Positions 46,621-55,834 of a stretch of DNA of 64,000 nt are shown here, piece after piece. The stretch covers positions 62,001 to 126,000 of the forward strand of contig JBKBHI010000009.1 in NCBI GenBank assembly GCA_046297835.1, read 5' to 3'. How positions within the stretch are numbered: the first letter of the stretch is position 1; every line of letters starts with the position of its first letter. The notes beneath the pieces were generated by a model, which worked only from the letters and a program-made list of their open reading frames with translations, did no database searches and was not told the DNA's origin. Origin of the DNA: CAMAVH01 sp046297835 (GTDB lineage: Bacteria > Pseudomonadota > Alphaproteobacteria > SMXQ01). The position numbers and the translations under genes are program-made.

Positions 46621-46764
46621 CGCTGAATCTCTTGTCACGCAAACAAGCGCCAAACGCAGGCTCTCTGCGGTCGCGCGGGCGTTTTCCGGCCTCAGGCCGG
46701 CTGTCGGACGCTCGCGCGGCCGCACATTAGAGAGACGTTCGGCGAAGGCGCGAGTTCCGGGGCC

Positions 46765-47766
46765 TTAAGCGCCGGTTCCTGGCGAACCGCCGTAAAGCCC
46801 GGCCGATGCGGCGCGCAATTTCAGCAGGCCGACCAGCAGGTCGAGGGTCGGCGTGGCGAGCCCGGCGAGCCGCGCCATCTCGAGCGGCACGGTGTAGATC
46901 GCGTCCACCTCCATCGGCCGACCGAGCTCCAAGTCTTGCAGGATGCTCGGCTTGTGCGCGCTCGGCGACAGGCGCTTGAGGATGTCCTCGGCGTCGGCCT
47001 CGGCGCGCCGGCCCATGGCCGCGGCGATGGCGACGCCTTCGGCGACGGTGCGGCGCACGGCGTCGCGGCAGACCTCCTCGGCGAACAACGTCTTGAAGTT
47101 CGACTGGGTCAGCGCGGCGAGCGGCCCGCTGGAGAAATTGGAGATCAGCTTGGTCCAGACCGCGTCGCGGATGTCGCGCGTGACCGGCGCGGCGATGCCG
47201 CCGGCGGCCAGCAGTTTGGCGATCGCCTCGACGCGTGGCGTGGCCGCGCCGGTCGGCTCGCCGAGGATCAGGCGGTTGATGGAGCTCGTGACCTCGACGA
47301 CTCCGGGCCGGACCACGCTGCACGAGGAATAGATCGTGCCGCCGATGACGCGCTCGGGCGCGACGGCGCGGCGCAGCGCGTCGCCCGGATCGAGCTTGGC
47401 GAGGCGGCGGTCGTCGTGCGGACCGCCGTGGTTTTGGAAATACCACCAGGGAATGCCGTTCATGACGAACAGCACCGCGGTCTCGGGTCCGAGCAGCGGG
47501 CCGATGCCGGCGGCGACCGAGGGCAGCGCGGGGGCCTTGGCGGTGACGATGACGAGGTCTTGCGGGCCGAGATCGCGGGCGTCGTCGCTGGCGCGCGCCT
47601 TGACGGCTTGCACGTCGCCGTCGGCGTAGCGCACTTCCAACCCGTTCGCCTGAATCGCCGCGAGATGCGCGCCGCGCGCGACGATGGCCGGCGTGACGCC
47701 CGCCTTATGCAGCCGACCGGCGATGTTGCCGCCGATGGCGCCGGCCCCGAAAATGCAGATCCGCAT
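46765..47766 (-). CDS. panE: 2-dehydropantoate 2-reductase (ketopantoate reductase) family
   Basis: A 333-residue NADPH-dependent reductase of pantothenate and CoA synthesis. It has a Rossmann start, MRICIFGAGAIGGNIAGRLHKAGV, the catalytic Lys/Asn region DAVWTKLISNFSSGPLAAL and SILQDLELGRPMEVDAIY near the C-terminus. I use ATG 47766; the upstream reading adds residues unlike the family. PanE paralogues of unknown substrate are common, so the pathway role is probable, not certain. Confidence 0.85.
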   Translation of the reverse strand: MRICIFGAGAIGGNIAGRLHKAGVTPAIVARGAHLAAIQANGLEVRYADGDVQAVKARASDDARDLGPQDLVIVTAKAPALPSVAAGIGPLLGPETAVLFVMNGIPWWYFQNHGGPHDDRRLAKLDPGDALRRAVAPERVIGGTIYSSCSVVRPGVVEVTSSINRLILGEPTGAATPRVEAIAKLLAAGGIAAPVTRDIRDAVWTKLISNFSSGPLAALTQSNFKTLFAEEVCRDAVRRTVAEGVAIAAAMGRRAEADAEDILKRLSPSAHKPSILQDLELGRPMEVDAIYTVPLEMARLAGLATPTLDLLVGLLKLRAASAGLYGGSPGTGA

Positions 47767-47825
47767 GGATGTCCCCGTCGGCTTGCGCCTGTCGCGCGTT
47801 GATATCGCGCGCCAATTAGGGCGGC

Positions 47826-48482
47826 TCACATGGGCGGCGTCAAGCCGTTGGTCCCGACCGCCAGGATGCGCGCGGTTATCGCGCCGTCCGCGCCCTTCTC
47901 GCCGAAAACGATGGCTTTCGCGCCGGGCCCGATCAAGCCGCGATCCGCCGGCTTGAGGCGCACGATGGGAGCTTCGTCGGGCACGACGATCCGTTGCGCG
48001 CCGCCGGGGTAGTGCAGCGACAGGATGCGGCGGGCGTGATCGTCGGCCTCGCCCTGCGCCGCCCGCGCGCTCGGCGCGACATCGGGACCGACAGTGGCGT
48101 TGGTCATCGTGCTGTTTTCGGCAAGGTCGTAAGGCCGGTGGCCTTCGGCGAAACCGCGCAGGCTTTCGTCGTAGACATGGACCTCAAGGGCGCGCAGCGC
48201 GCCCGTGTCGTCGGGCACGGCCGCCGCGCCGACATAGCTGCCTGCCCGGATGTCGGAAATGGTGGTGCCGCTGACGGCGAAGACGCGGGTATCCTCCATC
48301 AGCCGGACATCGAGCGTGTCGCCTTCGCGTGTCCTCAAGACGACGCGCGCGCCTTCCGCCGCTTCGATGCTGCCGCGCATCAGCGCGTAATCGGCCGTTC
48401 GTGGTGCGGTTTGCGCTTCTGTCGCCAAGGCGAGCGCGGCGAGTAGCGACCAGGCGAGGGCTAAGGATTTCATCTGTTTCAT
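47826..48482 (-). CDS. Hypothetical exported beta-rich protein
   Basis: A 218-residue protein with a signal peptide (MKQMKSLALAWSLLAALALATEA|QT). The mature part is beta-rich: MRGSIEAAEGARVVLRTREGDTLDVRLMEDTRVFAVSG and GAKAIVFGEKGADGAITARILAVGTNGL, resembling the OB-like DUF5666 type. No cysteines or catalytic motif. Its start faces the divergent heme oxygenase gene 180 bases away. Confidence 0.75.
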   Translation of the reverse strand: MKQMKSLALAWSLLAALALATEAQTAPRTADYALMRGSIEAAEGARVVLRTREGDTLDVRLMEDTRVFAVSGTTISDIRAGSYVGAAAVPDDTGALRALEVHVYDESLRGFAEGHRPYDLAENSTMTNATVGPDVAPSARAAQGEADDHARRILSLHYPGGAQRIVVPDEAPIVRLKPADRGLIGPGAKAIVFGEKGADGAITARILAVGTNGLTPPM

Positions 48483-48662
48483 GATGGATGAACGCGGCGG
48501 GGCGGCCGCGGTGCCGCGCGTTATCTGAGAGAGACTATCTTCCTAGCGACCGGGACCCGCCGCTTATGCTGTTTTCCGGCGCTTGCCGCGATTTCCGCGC
48601 TCGTTCGGACCTTACGGCCTTCCGGCGCGTTATCAGAAATTGTGGCCAGTATTTTCAGCATC

Positions 48663-49232
48663 ATGACGTCTCCGCACGCCTTCCTCCGAAGCGAGACCCG
48701 CGCGCTGCATGAGCGCGCCGAGAGCGCGTTCGCCCGCTTCGACCTGACGGGCGCGCAGGGCTACGGCGATTTTCTGCAGGCGCAGGCTGCCGCCCTACTG
48801 CCGCTCGAAGCGGCGCTGGACGACGCGGGCGCGGCGCGGCTGCTGCCCGACTGGCCAGCGCGCCGCCGCGCGCCGGACCTGAGCGCCGACCTCGCGGCGC
48901 TCGGCCGCGCGTCGCCGCCGCCGTTGCCGACGCCGGCTTTCGCCAATGACGGCGAAGCGATGGGCGCGCTCTACGTGCTCGAAGGCTCCAAGCTCGGCGC
49001 GCGCCATTTGCTCGCCCGCCTGGCCGATGCGCCGCCGCCGAGCGGCGCGACGCGATTCCTTGCCGGCGCCGAGCGGCCGGAACGCCAGGGCCAATGGCCG
49101 GCGTTCCTCGCCCGGCTGGATGCGGCTCCTTACGGCCAAGCCGATCTTCTGACCGGCGCGGCGCGCGCCGTCGCCCAGGTCGAGCGCGCGCCCGTCCATG
49201 TCGCGATCGACAGCGTGAAAGCCAGATCATGA
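48663..49232 (+). CDS. Heme oxygenase-like protein (bacteriophytochrome-associated)
   Basis: A 189-residue all-helical protein of the heme oxygenase family. The proximal His lies in the start region FLRSETRALHERAESAFARFDL, and the distal helix has the GALYVLEGSKLGARHLLARL glycine stretch. It would cleave heme to biliverdin, the chromophore of the phytochrome encoded next. I use ATG 48663; the GTG at 48642 is possible. Its stop overlaps the phytochrome start by four bases. Confidence 0.88.
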   Translation: MTSPHAFLRSETRALHERAESAFARFDLTGAQGYGDFLQAQAAALLPLEAALDDAGAARLLPDWPARRRAPDLSADLAALGRASPPPLPTPAFANDGEAMGALYVLEGSKLGARHLLARLADAPPPSGATRFLAGAERPERQGQWPAFLARLDAAPYGQADLLTGAARAVAQVERAPVHVAIDSVKARS

Positions 49233-51793
49233 CCGATGGCAACGGCTGGCAGGCCGTCGATCTCACCAATTGCGACCGCGAACCGATCCATCGGCTCGGC
49301 GCGGTCCAGCCCTTCGGGTTCCTGATCGCCGTGTCGGGCGAGTGGCTCGTCACGCACATCTCGGCCAACGCGGGCGAATGGCTCGGCGGCGCGAGCGAGG
49401 AGCTGATCGGCCGCCCGCTCAACGAAATCATTAGCCGCCGCGCCACGCACGACATCCGCAACAAGCTGCAGATGCTGCGTTCTGCGGACAGCGTCGAGCG
49501 CCTGTTCGGCGCGCCGCTGCACGAGGGCGGGCCGCTATTCGATCTCGCGATCCATGTGACCGGCGGCCATATCGTCATCGAGGCGGAGCCGCATTTCGCC
49601 GACGAATCGTTCAATTCCACGCTGGCGGTGCGCAGCATGGTGGCGAACATGCATCAGGCGTCGTCGTTCAAGAGCTTCGCGCAAAAAGCGACGATGCAGA
49701 TGCGCGCCCTGATCGGCTTCGATCGAGTGATGATCTACCGCTTCGACGACGCCGGCTCGGGCGAGGTCATCGCCGAGACGGCGCGCGCCGGGCTCGAGCC
49801 CTATCTCGGCCTGCATTATCCGGCGTCCGACATTCCGAAGCAGGCGCGCATCCTCTACGAGCGCAACCTGCTGCGCATCATCGCCGATATCGACGCGACG
49901 CCGGCGCCGATTTTGCCGGCTGCGCCGGGACCGGACGAGATGATCGACCTGTCGCTGAGCGTGCTGCGCAGCGTGTCGCCGATCCATATCGAATATCTCA
50001 AGAACATCGGCGTCGGCGCGTCGCTGTCGGTCTCGATCTTGCGCGACGGCAAGCTGTGGGGCTTGTTCGCCTGCCATCACATGAGCCCGCGTCTGATCTC
50101 GTTGGAGCGCCGCACCGCCGCCGAGCTGTTCGGCCAGATGTTCTCGCTACTGCTGGAAAGCCGCGAGCGCGCCGACGCGGCGCAACAAGAAGGCCGCGCG
50201 CGGGAGATCTACGCCGGATTCATGGCGGACATTTCGGACCGCACGGCGATGTTCGACGACATAGCCGGCTTCTCCGAGCGCCTGTCCGACATTTTGCCGT
50301 GCGACGGCATCGCCGTCTCGCTCGACGGCCACTTGCGGCTGCATGGCGCGACGCCGACGCGCGAGGAGATGCTCGGCCTCGTGCAATTCCTGTCGCAGAG
50401 GGCGAGCGGGCAGATTTTTTCCAGCCATGAGCTCGGCGCGATCTATCCGGCGGCGAGGGACTTCATCGAGCGCGCCGCCGGCGTGCTGGCGATCCCGGTG
50501 TCGCGCAAAGCACGGGATTATGTGCTGTTCTTCCGCAAGGAGGCCGCGCGCACCGTGACTTGGGCCGGCAACCCGCAGAAGGCCGAGACGCTCGGCCCCA
50601 ACGGAATCCGGCTGACGCCGCGCAAGAGCTTCGAAGCTTGGCGCGAGACGGTGCGCGGGCAATCCCTGCCGTGGACGCCGCTCGAGCGCCGTGTCGCCGA
50701 ATCGCTGCGCGTCTCTCTGCTCGAAGTCGTGCTGCGCCTCGCCGATATCGCCGAGAAGGAACGCAAGACGGCGCAAGAGCGCCAAGAGCTGTTGATCGCC
50801 GAACTCAACCACCGGGTGCGCAACATCCTCAGCCTGGTGCGCGGATTGATCGCGCAGAGCGACCAGAGCGGCAGCGTCGGAGATTTCATCAAGGTGATCG
50901 GCGGCCGGGTGCAAGCTCTGGCGCGGGCGCACGACCAGATCACCAACGACAATTGGCAGCCGGCGCCGCTGAAAACGCTGATCGCCGCCGAGGCCGGGGC
51001 CTATCTCGGCGTCAAGGCCGAGCGCGTTATCACGGCCGGCGAAGACGTGCTGCTGGTGCCGCAAGCCTTCTCGACGCTGGCGCTGGTGGTCCACGAACTG
51101 ATGACCAATTCGGCGAAATACGGCGCGCTGTGCGACCGCTCCGGCCATGTCGAGGTCGCCTGGGCGTTCGACGACATGGATCGGCTGATCCTGCGCTGGA
51201 ACGAGCACGGCGGGCCGCCGGTGCAGGCGCCGTCGCGGCGCGGCTTCGGCACGACGATCATCGAGCGCTCGGTGCCCTACGATCTCAATGGCGAAGCGGA
51301 CGTCACCTACGACCTGATGGGCCTGCGCGCCCGCTTCGCCATCCCCGGCCTTTACGTCAAACGCGGCGGCGACAAGCGCGCGCCCGCGCCGGCGGCCGAG
51401 AAGCCGGCGCTTCCGGCCGGCAAGGAACGCCTCGCCGGCACGGCGCTGATCGTCGAGGACAATCTCATCATCGCGCTCGACGCCGAGGACATGCTGATCC
51501 AGCTCGGCGCGGAGGTGCGGACCGCCAACACGGTGCGCCAGGCGCTGCAAGCGCTCGACGAGCTGACCCCGTCCTTCGCTCTGCTCGACGTCAATCTGGG
51601 CGGCGCGGAGACGAGCTTGCCGGTCGCGCGCAAGCTGCAGGAACTGAAGGTGCCGTTCGTCTTCGCCACCGGCTACGGCGAGGCGTTCAGCCTGCCGTCC
51701 GACCTCAAGGGCGCGCCGGTCGTGCGCAAACCCTATTACCTCGAAACCTTGCAGGCGGTGATCGCCGAACTGCGCGGCCATCCGGTCGGCTGA
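49229..51793 (+). CDS. Bacteriophytochrome HWE histidine kinase with C-terminal receiver
   Basis: An 854-residue red/far-red photoreceptor. PAS (~15-115) begins with the biliverdin-binding Cys15 (LTNCDREPIHRLGAVQPFGFL). GAF (~140-310) has PASDIPKQARILYERN with the DIP motif and ACHHMSPRL. PHY spans ~330-510. The kinase is HWE type: H528 in IAELNHRVRNILSLVRGLIAQ, then VHELMTNSAKYGAL and RGFGTTIIERS. A receiver (~730-850) has LIVEDNLIIALDAEDML and ALLDVNLGG with its Asp. Start ATG 49229 overlaps the heme oxygenase stop. Output targets are unknown. Confidence 0.95.
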   Translation: MTDGNGWQAVDLTNCDREPIHRLGAVQPFGFLIAVSGEWLVTHISANAGEWLGGASEELIGRPLNEIISRRATHDIRNKLQMLRSADSVERLFGAPLHEGGPLFDLAIHVTGGHIVIEAEPHFADESFNSTLAVRSMVANMHQASSFKSFAQKATMQMRALIGFDRVMIYRFDDAGSGEVIAETARAGLEPYLGLHYPASDIPKQARILYERNLLRIIADIDATPAPILPAAPGPDEMIDLSLSVLRSVSPIHIEYLKNIGVGASLSVSILRDGKLWGLFACHHMSPRLISLERRTAAELFGQMFSLLLESRERADAAQQEGRAREIYAGFMADISDRTAMFDDIAGFSERLSDILPCDGIAVSLDGHLRLHGATPTREEMLGLVQFLSQRASGQIFSSHELGAIYPAARDFIERAAGVLAIPVSRKARDYVLFFRKEAARTVTWAGNPQKAETLGPNGIRLTPRKSFEAWRETVRGQSLPWTPLERRVAESLRVSLLEVVLRLADIAEKERKTAQERQELLIAELNHRVRNILSLVRGLIAQSDQSGSVGDFIKVIGGRVQALARAHDQITNDNWQPAPLKTLIAAEAGAYLGVKAERVITAGEDVLLVPQAFSTLALVVHELMTNSAKYGALCDRSGHVEVAWAFDDMDRLILRWNEHGGPPVQAPSRRGFGTTIIERSVPYDLNGEADVTYDLMGLRARFAIPGLYVKRGGDKRAPAPAAEKPALPAGKERLAGTALIVEDNLIIALDAEDMLIQLGAEVRTANTVRQALQALDELTPSFALLDVNLGGAETSLPVARKLQELKVPFVFATGYGEAFSLPSDLKGAPVVRKPYYLETLQAVIAELRGHPVG

Positions 51794-51918
51794 AGCCGAT
51801 CGCGCCGTGCGGCCGGCCGCGCGAAGGCTCCCGCGCCGGATCGGAACTTTTTCCTGAAGGGCGGCGTTGGCCTAGGCCGGGGGTTTTTGTCCGGCGGCTT
51901 TCATCCCCGGACGGTCCC

Positions 51919-53703
51919 GTGACCTTCGATCAAATCGCGATTTTCGCCATCCTCGCCGGCGCGCTGGCCCTGTTCGTGTGGGACCGCGTGCGTTACGACC
52001 TGGTCGCCATGCTGGCGCTGATGGCGGCGGTGGCCTGCGGCGTGGTCGGGCCGGAAGACGCCTTTCGCGGTTTTAGCGACGACATCGTCATCATCATCGG
52101 CTCGGCCTTGGTGATCAGCGCCGCCGTCGCCAAATCGGGCATCGCCGAAGCGGCGATGCGGCCCGTCGCCGGCTGGATGAAAAGCAGCGAGATGCAGATC
52201 GCGGTGCTCGCGACCATCGTCGCGGTGCTGTCGGCGTTCATGAAAAACATCGGCGCGCTGGCGATCATGATCCCCATCGCCTTCCAGCTCGCCCGGCGCA
52301 ACGGCACGCCGGTGGCGCGCGTGCTGATGCCGCTGTCCTTCGCCGCGCTGCTCGGCGGCATGATGACGCTGATCGGCACCTCGCCAAACATCATCGTCTC
52401 CAAGATGCGCCAGGAAATCCTCGGCGAGCCTTACGCCATGTTCGATTTCATGCCGGTCGCCGCCGTGCTCACGGTCATCGGCATCGCCTTCCTCGCCTTC
52501 GGCTGGCGTCTGCTGCCGCGCCGCGACGAAGCGGACGCGAAGGACGCGTTCTCCGACGAGCATTATCAAACCGAAGTGCGGCTGCCGGAGAAAGCCGCGC
52601 TGGTCGGCAAAAGCGTGGCCGATTTCGAAGCGCTCGGCGACGGCGATCTGTCGATCGTGGCCATCTTGCGCGAAGGCGCGCGGCGCTACGTGCCGCACGC
52701 CCATTGGACGCTGTTCGCCGGCGACATCCTGGTGGTGCAGGGCGACGCCGGCGCGCTGGAGAAGATCGTCGGCGAAGCCGGCCTCGAATTGGTCCACGAT
52801 CGCGAAGTGCCGGAGGACGACGACGAAGGCAAAAGCAAGCCCAAGAGCGAGCAGAGCGTCATGGAGGCGGTGATTCCGCCCGACTCGATGCTGGTCGGCG
52901 TCACCGTCGAACAGATCCGCCTGCGCGACCGCTACGGCCTCAACCTCCTGTCGCTCAGCCGGCGCGGCGCGCCAGTGCGGAGCCGGCTGCAACGGGCGCG
53001 CTTGCAGGCAGGCGACGTCATCGTGCTCCGCGGTCCGGAGAGATATGTCGCCGACGCGCCCAGCGCGCTCGGCTGCCTGCCGTTGGCCGAGCGGAACTTG
53101 CGGCTCGGCGAGCGCCGCCACCGCTATCGCGCCGCGCTCATCCTCGCCGTCGCCATGGCCGCCGCGGCGAGCGGCGCGGTGTCCGTCGCCGTCGCCTTCT
53201 TCGGCGCGGCCGTCGCCATCATGGCGATCGGCGCGATCACGCTGAAGGAAGCCTATCAGGCCATCGAATGGCCGATCCTGATCTTGATCGGCGCGCTGAT
53301 CCCGGTGAGCGACGCGCTCCGCACGACCGGCGGCGCGGAACTGATCGCCGCCGGCCTGGCCGTGGCGGCCGACGCCATCCCGCCGATCGCGGCGGTCGGC
53401 ATGATCTTGCTCGCGGCGATGGCGGTGACGCCGTTCCTCAACAACGCCGCGACGGTGCTGGTGATGGCGCCGATCGGCGCCAGCCTGGCGCAGCGCCTCG
53501 GCCTCAACCCGGACCCGTTCCTGATGGCGGTGGCCATCGGCGCGGCCTGCGATTTCCTCACCCCCATCGGCCATCAATGCAACACGCTGGTGATGGGCCC
53601 AGGCTGCTACCGCTTCAACGATTATTGGCGGCTCGGCTTGCCGCTGTCGTTGCTCGTGGCGACGCTGGGGACGGCCCTGATCGCGCTGGTCTGGCCGCTC
53701 TGA
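51919..53703 (+). CDS. SLC13/DASS-family transporter with two TrkA-C domains
   Basis: A 594-residue inner-membrane protein. N-terminal and C-terminal membrane bundles flank a cytoplasmic part (residues ~210-400) with two TrkA-C/RCK-C domains (LPEKAALVGKSVADFEALGDGDLSIVAILREG; LVGVTVEQIRLRDRYGLNLLSLSRRG). Transport signatures: GMMTLIGTSPNIIVSKMRQEILGEPYAMFDFMPV and FLTPIGHQCNTLVMGPGCYRFNDYWRLG. Members move di- and tricarboxylates, sulfate or other anions; substrate undefined. Start GTG 51919 gives MTFDQIAIFAILAGALALFVWD. Confidence 0.9.
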   Translation: MTFDQIAIFAILAGALALFVWDRVRYDLVAMLALMAAVACGVVGPEDAFRGFSDDIVIIIGSALVISAAVAKSGIAEAAMRPVAGWMKSSEMQIAVLATIVAVLSAFMKNIGALAIMIPIAFQLARRNGTPVARVLMPLSFAALLGGMMTLIGTSPNIIVSKMRQEILGEPYAMFDFMPVAAVLTVIGIAFLAFGWRLLPRRDEADAKDAFSDEHYQTEVRLPEKAALVGKSVADFEALGDGDLSIVAILREGARRYVPHAHWTLFAGDILVVQGDAGALEKIVGEAGLELVHDREVPEDDDEGKSKPKSEQSVMEAVIPPDSMLVGVTVEQIRLRDRYGLNLLSLSRRGAPVRSRLQRARLQAGDVIVLRGPERYVADAPSALGCLPLAERNLRLGERRHRYRAALILAVAMAAAASGAVSVAVAFFGAAVAIMAIGAITLKEAYQAIEWPILILIGALIPVSDALRTTGGAELIAAGLAVAADAIPPIAAVGMILLAAMAVTPFLNNAATVLVMAPIGASLAQRLGLNPDPFLMAVAIGAACDFLTPIGHQCNTLVMGPGCYRFNDYWRLGLPLSLLVATLGTALIALVWPL

Positions 53704-53878
53704 CGGATGATCCGATCACGCCCGTGATCACGACTCCGGATGGCCGCTATTTGGTCGCGCGCGGCCGTCTGTGGCGCATGAGCGATCCGCGTCTCGATCC
53801 GGCGCGCCCGATTACAACCGCCGTCTGGCGAAGAACACGCCCTACGCCGATTGGTTCGCCGCGCTTCGCGCGCTATGA
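53700..53878 (+). pseudogene. Decayed small conserved alphaproteobacterial gene
   Basis: The first part reads TDDPITPVITTPDGRYLVARG and then RLWRMSDPRLDPA in one frame. The rest reads GAPDYNRRLAKNTPYADWFA then ALRAL-stop in another. Both halves match, from memory, the ends of one ~100-residue conserved hypothetical family (TPDGRY.V.RGRLWR at the start; DYNR..KNTPYADW at the end), but the middle ~55 residues are missing. No ATG fits either half. It looks like an internal deletion with loss of frame. Confidence 0.6.
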
Positions 53879-53906
53879 TCGCTTTCCACGCATGCGAGGT
53901 GAAGCG

Positions 53907-54857
53907 ATGACCGACGACGACCTGCCGCCTGCCGCCAATTCCGAGAATGTCGACATCGTCATCGAGGCGCGCAAAGCCGATCTCGGCGGCGGTTTCATCG
54001 TCGGGCGCGTGCTGCCGTTCCGCCTGCACCGCACCGTCGGGCCGTTCGTGTTCTTCGATCACGCCGGGCCGACCGATCTGCCGTCGCCGATCCCGCGCGC
54101 GGTCGACGTGCGGCCGCATCCGCACATCGGTCTCGCCACCGTGAGCTATCTGTTCGCCGGCCAGATCACCCATCGCGACAGCCTCGGCGTCGAGCAGGTC
54201 ATCGAGCCGGGCGCGGTGAACTGGATGACGGCCGGGCGCGGCATCAGCCATTCGGAGCGGTTCGAAGGCCGCTTCAAGGAGACCGGCGGCGCGCTCGACC
54301 TGATCCAGAGCTGGGTCGCGTTGCCCGAAGCGGACGAGGAGATCGCCCCGGCGTTCGATCATTATCCCGCCGCCGGTTTGCCGACGCAGGAGGGCGAGGG
54401 CGTGTGGATGCGCCTCATCGTCGGCCAGGCGTTCGGTCTCAAGAGCGCGGTGAAAGCGCGCTCGCCGATCTTCTACGTCCATGTCGAGCTGCAAGACGGC
54501 GCCCGCGTCGCCGCACCCGACGGCCATGCCGAGCGTGCGGCCTATGTCGCGCATGGCCGCGTGACGATCGAGGGCCGCGATTACGGCCATGGCCAGATGA
54601 TCGTGTTCAAGACCGGCGCCGCGCCGGCGATCCGCGCGACGGGCGGGCCGGCCACCGTCATGCTGCTCGGCGGCGAGGGGCTCGGTCCGCGCCACATCTG
54701 GTGGAATTTCGTCTCTTCGCGCAAGGAGCGCATCGAACAGGCCAAGGCCGACTGGAAGGCTGGGCGAATCGCCTTGCCGCCGGCCGACCGCGACGAGTTC
54801 ATCCCGCTCCCCGACGAGACCCCGGCGCGGGTCGGCTCGCGCAAGACGCCTGACTAG
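53907..54857 (+). CDS. Pirin family protein
   Basis: A 316-residue bicupin. The N-terminal cupin has the metal ligands of pirins in VDVRPHPHIGLATVSYLFAGQITHRDSLG and the Glu in NWMTAGRGISHSERFEG. A second cupin follows (IFYVHVELQDGARVAAPDGHAERAAYVAHG), then GGEGLGPRHIWWNFVSSRKERIEQAKADW. Bacterial pirins include quercetinases and redox-linked regulators; role open. ATG 53907 is chosen because MTDDDLPPAANSENVD starts the fold cleanly; the upstream frame is the decayed small gene. Confidence 0.93.
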   Translation: MTDDDLPPAANSENVDIVIEARKADLGGGFIVGRVLPFRLHRTVGPFVFFDHAGPTDLPSPIPRAVDVRPHPHIGLATVSYLFAGQITHRDSLGVEQVIEPGAVNWMTAGRGISHSERFEGRFKETGGALDLIQSWVALPEADEEIAPAFDHYPAAGLPTQEGEGVWMRLIVGQAFGLKSAVKARSPIFYVHVELQDGARVAAPDGHAERAAYVAHGRVTIEGRDYGHGQMIVFKTGAAPAIRATGGPATVMLLGGEGLGPRHIWWNFVSSRKERIEQAKADWKAGRIALPPADRDEFIPLPDETPARVGSRKTPD

Positions 54858-55104
54858 CCTTTTGATAAGATTGACGAATTCGCCCCGCTTGCCGCCATGG
54901 GGCAAATTTCATATACCTCGGCGACCAGGCCGGGCCCCTCTGACAGCGTTCGCTGCTGTGATGTCGGACTGGACAATCAAGGAGCGGCCCGCCGATCTCT
55001 TCATGCGTACGGCGGCACCCCGTCTTCACCTCGGTGAAGGCAGGCTTGTCGGCGTCCGCGGTTCGCGCCGCGCTGGCTCTCCATAAAAAAGGAGCGGGTA
55101 CGCT

Positions 55105-55758
55105 ATGAGTGAGTATTTTACTGCAGAGGCTCTGACCGCCTTGCTGCAGGTCATCATGATCGACCTCGTGCTGGCGGGCGACAACGCCATCGTGATCGGT
55201 CTCGCCGCCGCCGGCTTGCCGGCGGCCCAGCGCACCAAAGCCATCGTCATCGGTATCGCGGCGGCGACGCTGATGCGTATCGGCTTCGCTGGCGCCACCA
55301 CCCAATTGTTGCAGATCATCGGCCTGCTACTGGCCGGCGGCATCCTGCTGCTGTGGGTGAGCTGGAAGATGTGGCGCGAGCTGCGGACCCAGCATCACGA
55401 GGAGAAGGCGGCGCTCGAAGCGCTCGCCGATAAGGATCTAGACGCCAGCGGCGAAGTGGCCGACGGCGCGCCGCGCAAGACCCTGGGTCAAGCGGTGTGG
55501 CAGATTCTGGTCGCCGACGTCTCCATGTCGCTCGACAACGTGCTCGCCGTCGCCGGCGCGGCGCGCGATTACCCCTATGTCCTGATCTTCGGCCTGGTGC
55601 TGTCGATCGCGCTGATGGGTCTTGCCGCCAACTTCATCGCCCGGCTGCTGCAGAAGCACCGCTGGATCGCCTATATCGGCTTGGCGGTGATCGTCTATGT
55701 CTCGCTCGACATGATCTATCGCGGCAGCGTCGAGGTTTGGCCCTATCTCTTCGACTAA
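55105..55758 (+). CDS. TerC-family integral membrane protein (YjbE type)
   Basis: A 217-residue protein with about seven membrane segments. TerC signatures: IDLVLAGDNAIVIGLAAAGLPAAQRTKAI and, in the second half, VADVSMSLDNVLAVAGAARDYP; both carry the intramembrane Asp-Asn pair (DN). Recent work on the family points to Mn2+ export (and loading of exoenzymes). It converges on a Mn-exporter fusion gene, which supports that role here. GGAGCGG precedes ATG 55105. The 247-base leader has several small hairpins but no yybP-ykoY signature. Confidence 0.9.
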   Translation: MSEYFTAEALTALLQVIMIDLVLAGDNAIVIGLAAAGLPAAQRTKAIVIGIAAATLMRIGFAGATTQLLQIIGLLLAGGILLLWVSWKMWRELRTQHHEEKAALEALADKDLDASGEVADGAPRKTLGQAVWQILVADVSMSLDNVLAVAGAARDYPYVLIFGLVLSIALMGLAANFIARLLQKHRWIAYIGLAVIVYVSLDMIYRGSVEVWPYLFD

Positions 55759-55781
55759 GCCGATTCCGATTCGTCACGCGT

Positions 55782-55814
55782 AAAAAACCCCCGCGGGTCG
55801 CCGCGGGGGTTTTT
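55782..55814. terminator. Bidirectional rho-independent terminator
   Basis: A 9-bp GC stem (55788-55796 with 55801-55809), flanked by six A's on the left and five T's on the right, loop GTCG. It serves both convergent genes: TerC (stop at 55758) and the Gdt1-MntP fusion (stop at 55835). Confidence 0.93.
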
Positions 55815-55834
55815 CTTTGGCCGGTTTGTTTCGT

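Noticed and set aside
54858..55104. yybP-ykoY riboswitch in front of terC
   Set aside because: I looked for GGGGAGTA and GGCNAGACC on the plus strand here and found neither; only unassigned hairpins are present.
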